Shown one piece after another: positions 36,393 through 45,953 of a stretch of 64,000 bases of DNA. The number at the start of each line of letters is the position of its first letter. Positions within the stretch are counted from its first letter, which is position 1. The stretch is from Litoreibacter janthinus (GTDB lineage Bacteria > Pseudomonadota > Alphaproteobacteria > Rhodobacterales > Rhodobacteraceae): the NCBI RefSeq assembly GCF_900111945.1, contig NZ_FOYO01000001.1:875751-939750 (forward strand), read 5' to 3'. The position numbers and the translations under genes are program-made. The notes below the pieces were generated by a model, which ran no database searches, was not told the origin of the DNA, and was given only the letters and a program-made list of their open reading frames with translations.

Positions 36393-36928
36393 CAAAACCC
36401 TATGTAGTAAGAAAAGACCCAGAAGAAGGCGGCTATCATTGCCGCCAGCGCGATCAGCGTCAGGCGCACGGCAAAGTTTCGCCCCTCAGGGGCCTCTGCG
36501 GCGGGACCACCCAGCACGCCCTTTGCGGCGTCGCTTTCGAGCTGGGTGAATTTCGGCGCGGGGGCTTTGCCCTCGGCGTAGGTGGCAATCAGCTCGGCGT
36601 CTCCGGTTTGAAGGAAGGTGGCCTGAACCCCACCGAACGCAGCGCTGCGGATCAGCGCGACATCCCGACCCAAAGCGTCCAGACGCAGGGAGTCCTCCAA
36701 GCTTGGGGTGACGTCATAGCCTTCCCGCAACAAACCGCTGAGGCCCAACTCTCCCAAGGTGTCTACCGACAGAATTTGCACGTCATCGGCGGAGGATATT
36801 TCAACCCCCACTGCGCGTCCAAGCGCGTCCAACGATCCGTCCGCCTCCAGCTGCGCCGACAGCTCGGAGCTGAGCGCAAAGATTCGTAGCATCCCGTGTT
36901 CGGTTGCGCTGAGTGTCAGGTCCGGCAT
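36392..36928 (-). CDS. Tail-anchored membrane protein of unknown function in the pyrB operon
   Basis: 178 residues. A long soluble N-terminal region (1-150, acidic, with two D-x-L-G-R-(D/A)-V-type segments near 34 and 84 that may be an internal duplication) ends in one hydrophobic helix (about 153-175), so it is tail-anchored with the bulk in the cytoplasm. I do not recognise a domain. It lies between pyrB and the dead dihydroorotase, with which it overlaps by one base, and is preceded by a 33-residue membrane microprotein. Confidence 0.75.
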   Translation of the reverse strand: MPDLTLSATEHGMLRIFALSSELSAQLEADGSLDALGRAVGVEISSADDVQILSVDTLGELGLSGLLREGYDVTPSLEDSLRLDALGRDVALIRSAAFGGVQATFLQTGDAELIATYAEGKAPAPKFTQLESDAAKGVLGGPAAEAPEGRNFAVRLTLIALAAMIAAFFWVFSYYIGF

Positions 36929-36932
36929 TGGA

Positions 36933-37034
36933 TTAGCTCCCCAACCAGATCATCAGGCAGGTGAAGGCGAAAATGCCAAGCAGGGCATACATGGCCACCT
37001 TGCCTGAGGTGCGAGGGTCTTTCGGTTCGTTCAA
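36933..37034 (-). CDS. 33-residue single-helix membrane microprotein
   Basis: A short gene starting with TTG in a TTGA overlap with the pyrB stop and ending 5 nt before the tail-anchored protein start. The product has a charged N-terminus ([11 protein letters not shown]) and one hydrophobic helix from about residue 13 to 31, ending W-L-G-S. The tight fit between two genes and the clean charge/helix layout argue that it is real. A TTG start and small size limit confidence. No family is recognised. Confidence 0.6.
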   Translation of the reverse strand: MNEPKDPRTSGKVAMYALLGIFAFTCLMIWLGS

Positions 37035-37987
37035 ACCATCACCCCTTGTTCTTGCGCGGCCTCGCGCCGCGTTCGCACGAGCAGTTCCATCGCGGCCATG
37101 CGGACGGCGACGCCCATCTCGACCTGCTCTTGGATCACGCTGCGGTTGATGTCGTCGGCCAGCACGCCGTCGATCTCTACGCCGCGGTTCATCGGGCCGG
37201 GGTGCATGATAATGGCGTCGGACTTGGCGTAGGACAGCTTTTCAGGGTCCAGCCCGTAGCGGTGGTAATACTCGCGCTCGGAGGGGATGAAGCCGCCGTC
37301 CATGCGTTCCTTCTGGAGGCGCAGCATCATCACCACGTCCACGTCTTTGAGGCCTTCGCGCATGTCCTCGAACACCTCGACGCCAAATTCCTCCATGCCG
37401 GACGGCATCAGGGTCGGTGGCCCGATCAGGCGGACGCGATTTTCCATTTTGCCCAAAAGCAGAATGTTAGACCGTGCGACGCGGCTATGGGCAATGTCTC
37501 CGCAAATGGCGATGGACAGGCGATGCAGTCGGCCCTTCGCGCGGCGAATGGTCAGCGCGTCGAGTAGGGCTTGCGTTGGATGTTCGTGCCGCCCGTCGCC
37601 CGCGTTCAGCACGGCGCAGTTCACTTTTTGGGCCAGCAAATCCACAGCACCTGAATGCGGGTGGCGCACGACCAGAAGGTCTGGGTGCATGGCGTTCAAC
37701 GTCAGCGCGGTGTCGATCAGTGTCTCGCCCTTTTTGACGGAGCTGGCTTGCATCGCCATGTTCATCACGTCCGCACCAAGGCGCTTGCCCGCAATCTCGA
37801 AGCTGGCCTGCGTGCGGGTAGAGTTCTCGAAGAACATGTTGATCTGGGTCAGTCCCGCCAGCGTGTCGGAATGTTTCACGTCGCGGCGGTTCAGGTCGAC
37901 ATATTGGTCGGCCAGATCAAGCAGGGTGGTGATTTCATCGGGGGCAAGATGTTCAATCCCTAGCAGATGCTTCGCGCGGAATGTCAT
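37031..37987 (-). CDS. pyrB: Aspartate carbamoyltransferase catalytic subunit
   Basis: 318 residues. The carbamoyl-phosphate loop S-T-R-T-Q-A-S-F-E is near 56, with H-P-T-Q-A-L-L-D near 137 and H-P-G-P-M-N-R-G near 264. It condenses carbamoyl phosphate and aspartate in UMP synthesis. It heads a six-gene operon with a microprotein, a tail-anchored protein, an inactive dihydroorotase homologue, plsY and DUF805. No regulatory pyrI is present. Confidence 0.96.
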   Translation of the reverse strand: MTFRAKHLLGIEHLAPDEITTLLDLADQYVDLNRRDVKHSDTLAGLTQINMFFENSTRTQASFEIAGKRLGADVMNMAMQASSVKKGETLIDTALTLNAMHPDLLVVRHPHSGAVDLLAQKVNCAVLNAGDGRHEHPTQALLDALTIRRAKGRLHRLSIAICGDIAHSRVARSNILLLGKMENRVRLIGPPTLMPSGMEEFGVEVFEDMREGLKDVDVVMMLRLQKERMDGGFIPSEREYYHRYGLDPEKLSYAKSDAIIMHPGPMNRGVEIDGVLADDINRSVIQEQVEMGVAVRMAAMELLVRTRREAAQEQGVMV

Positions 37988-38101
37988 GGAGGCCCTCTCG
38001 TGATTTTATCGGGTTATAAGGGGGAGCGTTCAGTCGGGCAAGGCCGCCCTGCGACGGTTATGTCATTGTGGGGCCAGTGCGGCCAGACTAGGTTTAGCCT
38101 C

Positions 38102-38875
38102 ATGGAATCGGGACTGGACTTTTACACGGCCAAAGCGCTGTTGGACTGGCATGTCGACCTTGGCGCCGACGAGGCGATCGGGGACGTGCCAATCAACCGC
38201 TATGAGGTGCCCAAAGAGGCGCCTAAAATGGCCAAACCCGTCCCTGTCGCCGAAGCCCCGATTGTTCAACAGCACGGACCGGACCCAGTTGCGGTCGCCC
38301 GTGACATGGCGCAGTCCGCACAGGATCTGGACGGGCTGAAAGCGGTGATGGCTGCGTTCCCGCATTGCGATTTGAAAAACGGCGCGCGCAATCTGGTATT
38401 TTGCGACGGCATCGCAGGCGCGAAGATCATGGTGATCGGTGAAGCACCGGGACGTGAGGAGGACCAGCAAGGCAAACCCTTTGTTGGGCCAGCGGGTCAA
38501 CTTCTGGATGCGATGTTCGCCGCGATAGATTACGGGCGCGAGAATGCCGAGAACCCGATCTATATTACCAATGTCCTTCCATGGCGCCCGCCGCAAAACC
38601 GCGATCCCAACCCCGACGAGGTGGCGATGATGCTGCCGTTTCTGGAACGGCACGTTGCGCTCGCAAATCCTGAGGTTCTGGTGCTGATGGGCAACCACGC
38701 CTGTCACGCGCTGCTAGGGCTTAAGGGCATCACAAAGTTGCGCGGCACATGGTCGGAAGCTCTGGGCAAACCTGCATTGCCCATGCTGCATCCAGCCTAT
38801 CTGCTGCGGATGCCTGCTGCCAAGCGCGAGGCTTGGGCCGATTTGCTCAGCCTGCAGGCAAAACTGCGGGGGTGA
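38102..38875 (+). CDS. Uracil-DNA glycosylase superfamily protein (family 4-like, cluster ligands altered)
   Basis: 257 residues. Motif 1 G-E-A-P-G-R-E-E-D with G-K-P-F-V-G-P-A-G (about 113-132) and motif 2 M-L-H-P-A-Y-L-L-R (about 228-236) mark a family 4-type glycosylase that removes uracil from DNA. The four Cys that hold the 4Fe-4S cluster in family 4 are not conserved: only Cys89, Cys101 and Cys201 exist, and the usual third and fourth ligand sites read Trp161 and Met177. The start is ATG 38102; the upstream frame overlaps pyrB and is rejected. It is divergent from pyrB. Confidence 0.83.
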   Translation: MESGLDFYTAKALLDWHVDLGADEAIGDVPINRYEVPKEAPKMAKPVPVAEAPIVQQHGPDPVAVARDMAQSAQDLDGLKAVMAAFPHCDLKNGARNLVFCDGIAGAKIMVIGEAPGREEDQQGKPFVGPAGQLLDAMFAAIDYGRENAENPIYITNVLPWRPPQNRDPNPDEVAMMLPFLERHVALANPEVLVLMGNHACHALLGLKGITKLRGTWSEALGKPALPMLHPAYLLRMPAAKREAWADLLSLQAKLRG

Positions 38876-38953
38876 GATGGGCAGCTCGTTTGATCGGCTG
38901 GATCTTGATCGCAGCTTTGCCCCGCTCCAAACCTTGCAACTAAAGGAAGCAAA

Positions 38954-39496
38954 ATGAGCCGCATTGACGAGAGCAAAGAGTTTGTGCCGGTCCGCATCGC
39001 GGTCATGACTGTCTCTGACACAAGAACGCCAGAGGATGACAAGTCCGGCAATACGTTGGTGGACCGTCTGGAAGGGGCAGGTCACATTCTGGCGGACCGC
39101 ATGATTTTGCAAGACGAGCGCGACCAGATCGCCAACCAGTTGCGCCTCTGGTGTGCCAACCCCGAGATTGACGTGATCCTGACCACAGGCGGCACCGGAT
39201 TGACCGGACGCGATGTCACGGTAGAGGCGCATCGCGATGTTTATGAGAAAGAAATCGAGGCCTTCGGGACGGTGTTCACGATCGTTTCAATGAACAAGAT
39301 CGGCACTTCCGCCGTGCAAAGCCGTGCCACGGGTGGCGTGGCGCAGGGCACCTATCTTTTTGCGCTGCCGGGCAGTCCGGGGGCGTGCAAGGACGCGTGG
39401 GACGAAATCTTGTCGCTTCAACTGGACTACCGCCACCGGCCTTGCAACTTTGTGGAGATATTTCCGCGCCTTGACGAGCATCAGCGACGGAAATGA
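38954..39496 (+). CDS. moaB: Molybdenum cofactor biosynthesis protein B
   Basis: 180 residues with the MoaB/Mog fold. T-V-S-D-T-R near 20 and T-T-G-G-T-G-L-T-G-R-D-V-T near 77-89 carry the molybdopterin site. Homologues adenylate molybdopterin before metal insertion. The ATG has an AAGGA Shine-Dalgarno. It is 78 nt downstream of the glycosylase and probably cotranscribed with it, away from the moaD-moaE pair at 27.4 kb. Confidence 0.93.
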   Translation: MSRIDESKEFVPVRIAVMTVSDTRTPEDDKSGNTLVDRLEGAGHILADRMILQDERDQIANQLRLWCANPEIDVILTTGGTGLTGRDVTVEAHRDVYEKEIEAFGTVFTIVSMNKIGTSAVQSRATGGVAQGTYLFALPGSPGACKDAWDEILSLQLDYRHRPCNFVEIFPRLDEHQRRK

Positions 39497-39582
39497 CGAC
39501 GCTGGCCGCAAAGTGATAAGGTATTGGACGTAAGGGGACTTGCGTCCTACATAAATAGTGAAGTTTCGGAGTTCGTTGAACC

Positions 39583-41037
39583 ATGCGCTTTTTCCGCCGT
39601 AGCCTCGTCGGCCTGTTCTTGATGGCGTTGACCGTTGGTCTTCTCGCCGTTGGCGGAGATATGATCTACAGCTCCCTCGAAGAAAAATGGTCCCGCGAAA
39701 GCACAAGCCGCCCCGCGCGCGAGCGCGTGTTCTCGGTCAATGTGATTGCGTTGGAGCCAACTTCTGTCACGCCTGTGTTGAGCAGTTTTGGCGAAGTCCG
39801 ATCTCGGCGAACGCTGGATTTGCGCGCGCCGGTTGGCGGCACAGTGGTCGAGCTTTCGCCGGATTTCCAGGAGGGCGGCACCGTGCGCAAAGGCCAGCTT
39901 CTCGCGCGGATTGATCCCGCCGATGCGCAAACCGCCGTTGATGTGGCCCGCACCGATCTGGTCGAGGCCGAAGCTGACCTGCGCGAAGCCCGCAACGCTC
40001 TTGCCCTTGCGCAGGATGATTTAAGCGCGGCGCAAGAACAACTGGCCCTGAGGGAACGCGCCTTGCAGCGACAGCGGGATCTGAAAGAACGCGGCGTCGG
40101 CACGGAAGCCACCGTCGAGACGGCAGAGCTTGCCGAAGCCAGCGCCAAGCAAGCGGTGCTGTCGCGTCGTCAGGCGATCCAGCAGGCCGATGCGCGGGTC
40201 AGCCAGACCCAGACATTGATTGAACGCCGCCGGATTAACCTGACCAATGCCGAACGGCTGTTGGCGGACACAGAGGTGTATGCTGCGTTCGATGGCCGCT
40301 TGTCTGGAGTGACGATCACCGAAGGCGGGCTGGTTGCCAATAACGAGCAACTGGCAGAACTGATCGACCCTGACGCGCTGGAAGTGTCCTTCCGTGTCTC
40401 TACCGCGCAATATGCTCGTCTGCTGGATGAAAGTGGTGGGCTGACCCAAGCGCCGGTGACGGTCACTTTGGACGTTCTGGGCACGGATCTGAGTTTTCAG
40501 GGTCGCCTGACCCGCGAAAGTGCGGCGGTAACAGCAGGAACGACTGGTCGGCTGCTCTTCGCGGAACTTATGGATACCAGAGGTTTGCGACCCGGGGACT
40601 TCGTGACTGTCGCTATTGAGGAGCCGGAGCTGGAACGCGTCGCTGTCGTGCCATCCTCTGCTGTGGATGTGTCGGGCGGTGTGTTGGTCTTGGGCGAAGA
40701 CGACCGGCTGGAGAATGGTGAGGTCATCGTTTTGCGTCGTCAGGGCGATGACGTGATTGTTCGGGTGCGCGGATTGCGAGGGCGCGAGATCGTTTCAGAG
40801 CGGTCGCAGCTTTTGGGCGCGGGCATCAAGGTCAAACCTCTGCGCGGCGACCGCGCCATTCCCGAAGCCCCCGCGATGGTAGAGCTGGATCAGGACCGCC
40901 GTGCCAAGCTGATTGCCTTTGTGGAAGCAAACACCCGCATCCCGGAGGAGGTGCGAACCCGCATGTTGGTCCAATTGGGCGAGCCGCAGGTGCCCGCAGA
41001 TATGGTGGAGCGGCTAGAAAGCCGAATGGGGAGCTAG
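39583..41037 (+). CDS. RND efflux periplasmic adaptor subunit (membrane fusion protein)
   Basis: 484 residues. An N-terminal membrane anchor (about 6-27) precedes a split lipoyl domain (L-R-A-P-V-G-G-T-V near 83), a long coiled-coil hairpin rich in Ala/Glu/Gln (about 115-220), and beta-barrel and membrane-proximal domains. It bridges the inner-membrane pump and an outer-membrane channel. The permease follows 3 nt later; no outer-membrane factor or TetR-type regulator is adjacent. Confidence 0.92.
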   Translation: MRFFRRSLVGLFLMALTVGLLAVGGDMIYSSLEEKWSRESTSRPARERVFSVNVIALEPTSVTPVLSSFGEVRSRRTLDLRAPVGGTVVELSPDFQEGGTVRKGQLLARIDPADAQTAVDVARTDLVEAEADLREARNALALAQDDLSAAQEQLALRERALQRQRDLKERGVGTEATVETAELAEASAKQAVLSRRQAIQQADARVSQTQTLIERRRINLTNAERLLADTEVYAAFDGRLSGVTITEGGLVANNEQLAELIDPDALEVSFRVSTAQYARLLDESGGLTQAPVTVTLDVLGTDLSFQGRLTRESAAVTAGTTGRLLFAELMDTRGLRPGDFVTVAIEEPELERVAVVPSSAVDVSGGVLVLGEDDRLENGEVIVLRRQGDDVIVRVRGLRGREIVSERSQLLGAGIKVKPLRGDRAIPEAPAMVELDQDRRAKLIAFVEANTRIPEEVRTRMLVQLGEPQVPADMVERLESRMGS

Positions 41038-41040
41038 ATC

Positions 41041-44000
41041 GTGAGACAGGCAATAGCGTCCAGAACCGGCGGAGTCCTATCTTACTTCACTCGACACCGC
41101 ACTGCCGCAAACCTGCTTTTGGTTCTGATGATCGCGATTGGCGCCGCCGCCGTGCCGCGCATGAACACCCAGTTCTTCCCCGATGTTGTTGTCGACAACG
41201 TTTCGGTCAATGTCCGTTGGGACGGGGCTGGCGCGGACGACGTAGACGGCGCGATTGTGCAACTTCTGGAACCTGCCTTGCTGGCGGTTGAGGGGGTCGA
41301 AAGCTCCAGCTCTCAATCGCGCGAGGGCAGCGCCAATATCAACTTGGAGTTCGAACCGGGCTGGGACATGTCCCGCGCCGCCGATGACGTTCAAGTGGCC
41401 GTCGACAGCGTGTCGAACCTGCCTGAAGACGCGGATGATCCGACCGTGCGCCGTGGTGCGTGGCGTGACCGCGTGACGGATGTGGTGATCACCGGCCCTG
41501 TGTCTGTTGACCAGCTGGGCCGCTTCGCGGACGAATTTGTCACCCGTCTGTTTGCCGTGGGCGTGACCCGCGCCACCATTCGGGGTGTGGCCGCGCCCGA
41601 GACAATCGTCGAAGTGTCGTCCCTGTCCTTGATCCGCAACGATGTGACGATGGCCGAGATAGCCGAAGCCATTCGGGGCGAAGCCTCTGCCGATCCGGCG
41701 GGGGACGTAGATGGTGCCAATGCCCGCGTGCGAACGGGTGTCGCCAAGCGAAGCGCGGACCAGATTTCGGGGATTGTTTTGCGCTCCAACGCGGATGGCT
41801 CGAAGCTGACGATCGGCGACGTGGCGACGATCCTTGTCGAAGGCACCGACCGTGATCGGGCCTATTACGTGGGCGAGAACCCCGCCGTTTCAGTTCGCGT
41901 GGACCGCACCAATGGCGGGGACGCCATCGCCATTCAAGGCCAAGTGCAAGACGTCGCGACAGAGTTGGAGCGGACATTGCCGGAAGGCACCAAAGTCCAA
42001 CTGATCCGCACACGGTCCGAGGCGATTTCGGGCCGGCTGAACATCCTGCTGGACAACGGCCTGATGGGGTTAGGTTTGGTGGTGTTGCTGCTGTTCCTGT
42101 TTCTGAATGCACGTACGGCCTTCTGGGTTGCAGCGGGCATACCGGTGGCCATGCTGGGTGCGATTGCGCTGATGTATGCGGCAGGGATTACCATCAATAT
42201 GGTGTCGCTGTTCGCGTTGATCATCACCTTGGGCATCGTGGTCGACGACGCCATTGTGGTGGGGGAACATGCCGATTTCAGAGCGACCACCTTGGGCGAA
42301 GACCCCGCGACTGCCGCCGAGAACGCGGCGCGGCGCATGGCGCAGCCGGTGTTTGCCGCGACCGTCACGACGATCATTGCGTTCTTCGGCCTTGTTGCTG
42401 TGGGCGGGCGCTTTGGCGACCTGATCGCAGACATTCCGTTCACTGTGATCGTGGTTTTGCTTGCGTCGCTCGTCGAATGCTTCCTGATCCTGCCGAACCA
42501 CATGTCCCACGCGCTTGCCGCGCAGGCGAAGGAGCGTTGGTATGACTGGCCGTCCCGCACGGTCACGCGCGGCTTCAACTGGGTTCGCGAGACGCTGTTC
42601 CGCCCCTTCATTGCGGGTGTGATCTGGGCGCGGTATCCGGTGATGGCAGGGGCATTGCTGCTGCTGATGTCACAGGCGGTGCTGTTCATTCGTGGCGATG
42701 TGACATGGCGGTTCTTCAATGCGCCGGAACGCGGCTCGATCTCTGGCAACTTCTCGATGCTGCCGGGGGCCACGCGCGACGACACCTTAGAAATGATGCG
42801 CGAAATGCAACGCGCCACGGATGAGTTGGCGGCGAAATACGAGGCCGAACATGGGCGCAACCCGATTGACTACGTGTTGGCCGAAGTCGGTGGCACAACT
42901 GGCCGCGGGTTGGCGGGGCAGGAAACCAAGGACAATGACCAACTGGGCTCCATAGCGATCGAGCTGATCGACGCGGATCTGCGCAGCTATTCCAGCTTCC
43001 AGTTCGTGGGCGAGCTGCAAGACGCTGTGCGTCGGCACCCGATGTTGGAGACGGTTAGTTTCCGAGGCTGGCGGTCTGGTCCCGGTGGGGACGCGCTGGA
43101 TGTGCAGATTTATGGAGCGAATGCCGAGACGCTGAAGCGGGCCGCGGAGGGGTTGAAAACGGCCCTGTCCAAATACCCAGAAGTGTCCGCATTGGAAGAC
43201 AATCTGGCCTATGACAAAGAAGAGCTGATCCTTGATCTGACCGCGCAGGGCCAAGCGCTGGGCTTCACGATTGACGGGTTAGGGCGCGTGCTGCGCAACC
43301 GTCTGAACGGCATTGAGGCCGCGACCTATCCCGACGGGCCACGCTCTGCCACGATCCGTGTGGAGCTGCCCAAGGGCGAGCTGACAGCAGATTTTCTAGA
43401 ACGCACCTTCCTGCGGGCGCAGTCGGGCGAGTACGTGCCCTTGAGTGACATCGTTGCTGTCGCGCGGCAGTCCGGCTTTTCCACAGTGCGGCGGGAGAAT
43501 GGCGTCCGGCTGGTGTCGGTCACGGGTGACATTTCCGAGGATGACCCCGTTCGCGCCGAGGAGATCATGGCGAGCCTAGAGGCCGATATTCTTCCAGCGC
43601 TTGAGCAGGATTTTGGCGTGGCGACCACCATGTCGGGCCTTGCGGAACAAGAGGCGGACTTCCTTACCGATGCCTCAATCGGGTTCATGTTCTGCCTGAT
43701 CGGGATTTATCTGGCGCTGGCTTGGGTGTTTTCGAGTTGGACGCGCCCAATGGTGATCATGTTGATCATCCCGTTCGGGTTGGTCGGCACGATCTACGGG
43801 CACAACGCGTGGGGTGTTCCCATGTCGATGTTTACCGTGGTGGGCCTGATTGGCATGACAGGGATTATTATCAACGACTCGATTGTGCTGGTATCGACCG
43901 TCGACGAGTACGCGCAGGAGCGGGGATTGATCCCCGCCATAATCGACGGCGCGGCCGACCGCCTGCGTCCCGTCTTGCTGACGACGCTTACGACCGTGCT

Positions 44001-44427
44001 GGGTTTGGCGCCGCTGTTGTTTGAATCGTCGTCACAAGCGCAGTTCCTGAAGCCGACTGTTATTACCCTTTGCTACGGGCTGGGCTTCGGCCTTGTGCTG
44101 GTTCTGCTGGTTGTCCCATCGCTGATGGCGATGCAGGCCGATGTGTCCCGCCAAATGAAGGCGCTGCGTCGCGCGGTGCAATCGGGCAGCGGTCTGCGCT
44201 GGGTGAGCCTTGGGTTGGGCCTAGTTATCGCGGCCTTGTTTGCGGCGACCTTGGGGTCGGCAATCGTTCAAGGCGCGTTGCCCGCAGTTTTGGCTGGGTT
44301 GGTTCCTGCTGGCTCAGCAGTGACCGCAGCCTTGATATTGTTCGTCGCTGGCACGGCGTTGGTGCTGATTGTGAGCTGGATCGTGGCCGCGACGGCGCAT
44401 GGAGTGTCGCGTAGCAAAGGCGCGTAA
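41041..44427 (+). CDS. RND efflux transporter permease
   Basis: 1128 residues, starting GTG with a GGGGAG leader. It has the RND layout: helix 1 (about 20-40), a large periplasmic loop, helices 2-6 including G-I-V-V-D-D-A-I-V-V-G-E near 400 (TM4 Asp pair of the proton relay), a second periplasmic loop (about 560-880) and helices 7-12 (F-T-V-V-G-L-I-G-M-T-G-I-I-I-N-D-S near 935). The C-terminus carries one or two extra hydrophobic helices (about 1055-1120), longer than AcrB-type pumps. Substrate unknown. Confidence 0.93.
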   Translation: MRQAIASRTGGVLSYFTRHRTAANLLLVLMIAIGAAAVPRMNTQFFPDVVVDNVSVNVRWDGAGADDVDGAIVQLLEPALLAVEGVESSSSQSREGSANINLEFEPGWDMSRAADDVQVAVDSVSNLPEDADDPTVRRGAWRDRVTDVVITGPVSVDQLGRFADEFVTRLFAVGVTRATIRGVAAPETIVEVSSLSLIRNDVTMAEIAEAIRGEASADPAGDVDGANARVRTGVAKRSADQISGIVLRSNADGSKLTIGDVATILVEGTDRDRAYYVGENPAVSVRVDRTNGGDAIAIQGQVQDVATELERTLPEGTKVQLIRTRSEAISGRLNILLDNGLMGLGLVVLLLFLFLNARTAFWVAAGIPVAMLGAIALMYAAGITINMVSLFALIITLGIVVDDAIVVGEHADFRATTLGEDPATAAENAARRMAQPVFAATVTTIIAFFGLVAVGGRFGDLIADIPFTVIVVLLASLVECFLILPNHMSHALAAQAKERWYDWPSRTVTRGFNWVRETLFRPFIAGVIWARYPVMAGALLLLMSQAVLFIRGDVTWRFFNAPERGSISGNFSMLPGATRDDTLEMMREMQRATDELAAKYEAEHGRNPIDYVLAEVGGTTGRGLAGQETKDNDQLGSIAIELIDADLRSYSSFQFVGELQDAVRRHPMLETVSFRGWRSGPGGDALDVQIYGANAETLKRAAEGLKTALSKYPEVSALEDNLAYDKEELILDLTAQGQALGFTIDGLGRVLRNRLNGIEAATYPDGPRSATIRVELPKGELTADFLERTFLRAQSGEYVPLSDIVAVARQSGFSTVRRENGVRLVSVTGDISEDDPVRAEEIMASLEADILPALEQDFGVATTMSGLAEQEADFLTDASIGFMFCLIGIYLALAWVFSSWTRPMVIMLIIPFGLVGTIYGHNAWGVPMSMFTVVGLIGMTGIIINDSIVLVSTVDEYAQERGLIPAIIDGAADRLRPVLLTTLTTVLGLAPLLFESSSQAQFLKPTVITLCYGLGFGLVLVLLVVPSLMAMQADVSRQMKALRRAVQSGSGLRWVSLGLGLVIAALFAATLGSAIVQGALPAVLAGLVPAGSAVTAALILFVAGTALVLIVSWIVAATAHGVSRSKGA

Positions 44428-44433
44428 GCGGCC

Positions 44434-45258
44434 TTACGAACAGCCCTTGATGTCCACAGCGGCGAGCGTCGTGATCACCGTCATGCGCACCTGATCCATA
44501 TTCAGACGGAACGGTGTCTTGTCGCGCGTAGAGATTTGCGCCGTGGCGCGTAATGTGTTGCCGGTGCGGACGACTGTTGGCTCACTGACCCACAAATCCG
44601 AGCCGCTGGCCTCAATGACCAATGCTTCGTTGCGCCCTTTCAGGGGCGGCATGTCGATTTCGACATCGATGTGCGCGCCAGCCTCGTAATAGGTCACATC
44701 GCACTTCACCCGTTGCACCTGCGCGCGCTGCGCTGGAACGGGTCTCTGGCGCATGGCGGTCGAGATCTCTTCGACATTGGCAACCTGCTTTGGTGGCAGC
44801 AGGAAGCTAAGGTCGAGATGAACAGGCAGGCAGATTTCTTCGCAGACGCCAAAGTCGAGCGAGCCGTCAATCTTGACGGTGCCGTCAGTCGCAGTCGCGA
44901 ACGCGAAGGGCAGCACCAGTTGATCGCGATACCCGATTGAGCGCAGGCCGTTCTCGTGGAAGACTTCTGGCTTTGGCCAGAGAACCTTAACACCGTGAAG
45001 GTTCGCCGACTTGGACAGGTCCAAACGTGTCGGAACTCCGCCGTCGCCCGGCGCGCGCCAATATGTTTTCCACCCCGGCGCCAGCACAAATTTGAGCGCT
45101 GCAAAGTGCGTCCCGCTGGAGTCGCGCCAGCCTGGTAGAAGAGTTACCTTGACCACATCCGATGCGCCCGTCTCCACGATCTGCGCGGCGACAGGGAGGG
45201 GCGTGGCAAGAAGTAAGGCGCACGCAGCCAACCAAGATTTGACGGGGGTGTTGTTCAT
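44434..45258 (-). CDS. Secreted DsbD alpha-type domain protein (disulfide reductase N-terminal domain alone)
   Basis: 274 residues. A signal peptide (about 1-25) precedes an immunoglobulin-like DsbD-alpha type domain with W-K-T-Y-W-R-A-P-G-D near 62 and the Cys pair C-E-E-I-C near 137-141, matching the redox Cys of DsbD alpha. A second beta domain follows. The membrane helices and C-terminal thioredoxin domain of full DsbD are absent, so it would need a separate CcdA/DsbD-beta partner. The start is ATG 45258; an upstream frame is rejected. It converges on the RND permease with 6 nt between stops. Confidence 0.8.
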   Translation of the reverse strand: MNNTPVKSWLAACALLLATPLPVAAQIVETGASDVVKVTLLPGWRDSSGTHFAALKFVLAPGWKTYWRAPGDGGVPTRLDLSKSANLHGVKVLWPKPEVFHENGLRSIGYRDQLVLPFAFATATDGTVKIDGSLDFGVCEEICLPVHLDLSFLLPPKQVANVEEISTAMRQRPVPAQRAQVQRVKCDVTYYEAGAHIDVEIDMPPLKGRNEALVIEASGSDLWVSEPTVVRTGNTLRATAQISTRDKTPFRLNMDQVRMTVITTLAAVDIKGCS

Positions 45259-45383
45259 GCCGACCTCGATAGCGGCTTGCAATATGACAATAAACTCACG
45301 TTTGAGCGAGACACTGACATATGATGCCATCTGCGGCTTCGGTGCCGCTTGATTGCCGTGGCGCAAGTCGCCACCTTGGAGCC

Positions 45384-45953
45384 ATGAGCTTTGATTCTAC
45401 CCAACTAGCCGGAAAACTCCTGATTGCCATGCCAGACATGGGGGACCCGCGCTTTGAGCGGTCGGTGATCTTTATGTGCTCGCACTCCGAAGATCGCGCG
45501 ATGGGGCTGATCGTTAACAAGCCCGCGCGGGATTTGCGGTTTAACGATCTACTGAAGCAACTCGACATCCCCGAGGCGCCACGTTCAAGGCAAATCAGGG
45601 TGCATGTCGGTGGACCGGTGGATTATGGGCGCGGCTTCGTGCTGCATTCGCCAGACTATCATAGCACCGATAGCACTCTGGAGATTGATGGCGGTTACGG
45701 TCTGACCGCGACTTTGGATATTCTGGAAGACATCTCCCACGGAGACGGGCCAGAGCGCTGCCTGCTTGCAATGGGGTATGCCGGATGGGGCCCCGGGCAG
45801 CTCGAGGCAGAGATTCAGCACAATGGCTGGCTGATTTGCGACGCGGATAGCGATCTGGTGTTCGAGGGCGAAAACGACGCCAAATGGACCGGCGCGCTGG
45901 ACTTGATGGGGATCAACCCGTTGATGCTGTCGCCGGGTGGCGGCTCAGCCTGA
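45384..45953 (+). CDS. YqgE/AlgH family protein
   Basis: 189 residues. L-A-G-K-L-L-I-A-M-P-D-M-G-D-P-R-F near 8-24, V-N-K-P near 49, V-G-G-P-V near 77 and G-Y-A-G-W-G-P-G-Q-L-E near 131-141 are the conserved blocks. Its biochemical role is not established. It is divergent from the DsbD-alpha gene and its end overlaps tail-to-tail by 9 nt with the threonylcarbamoyl-AMP synthase gene. Confidence 0.93.
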   Translation: MSFDSTQLAGKLLIAMPDMGDPRFERSVIFMCSHSEDRAMGLIVNKPARDLRFNDLLKQLDIPEAPRSRQIRVHVGGPVDYGRGFVLHSPDYHSTDSTLEIDGGYGLTATLDILEDISHGDGPERCLLAMGYAGWGPGQLEAEIQHNGWLICDADSDLVFEGENDAKWTGALDLMGINPLMLSPGGGSA

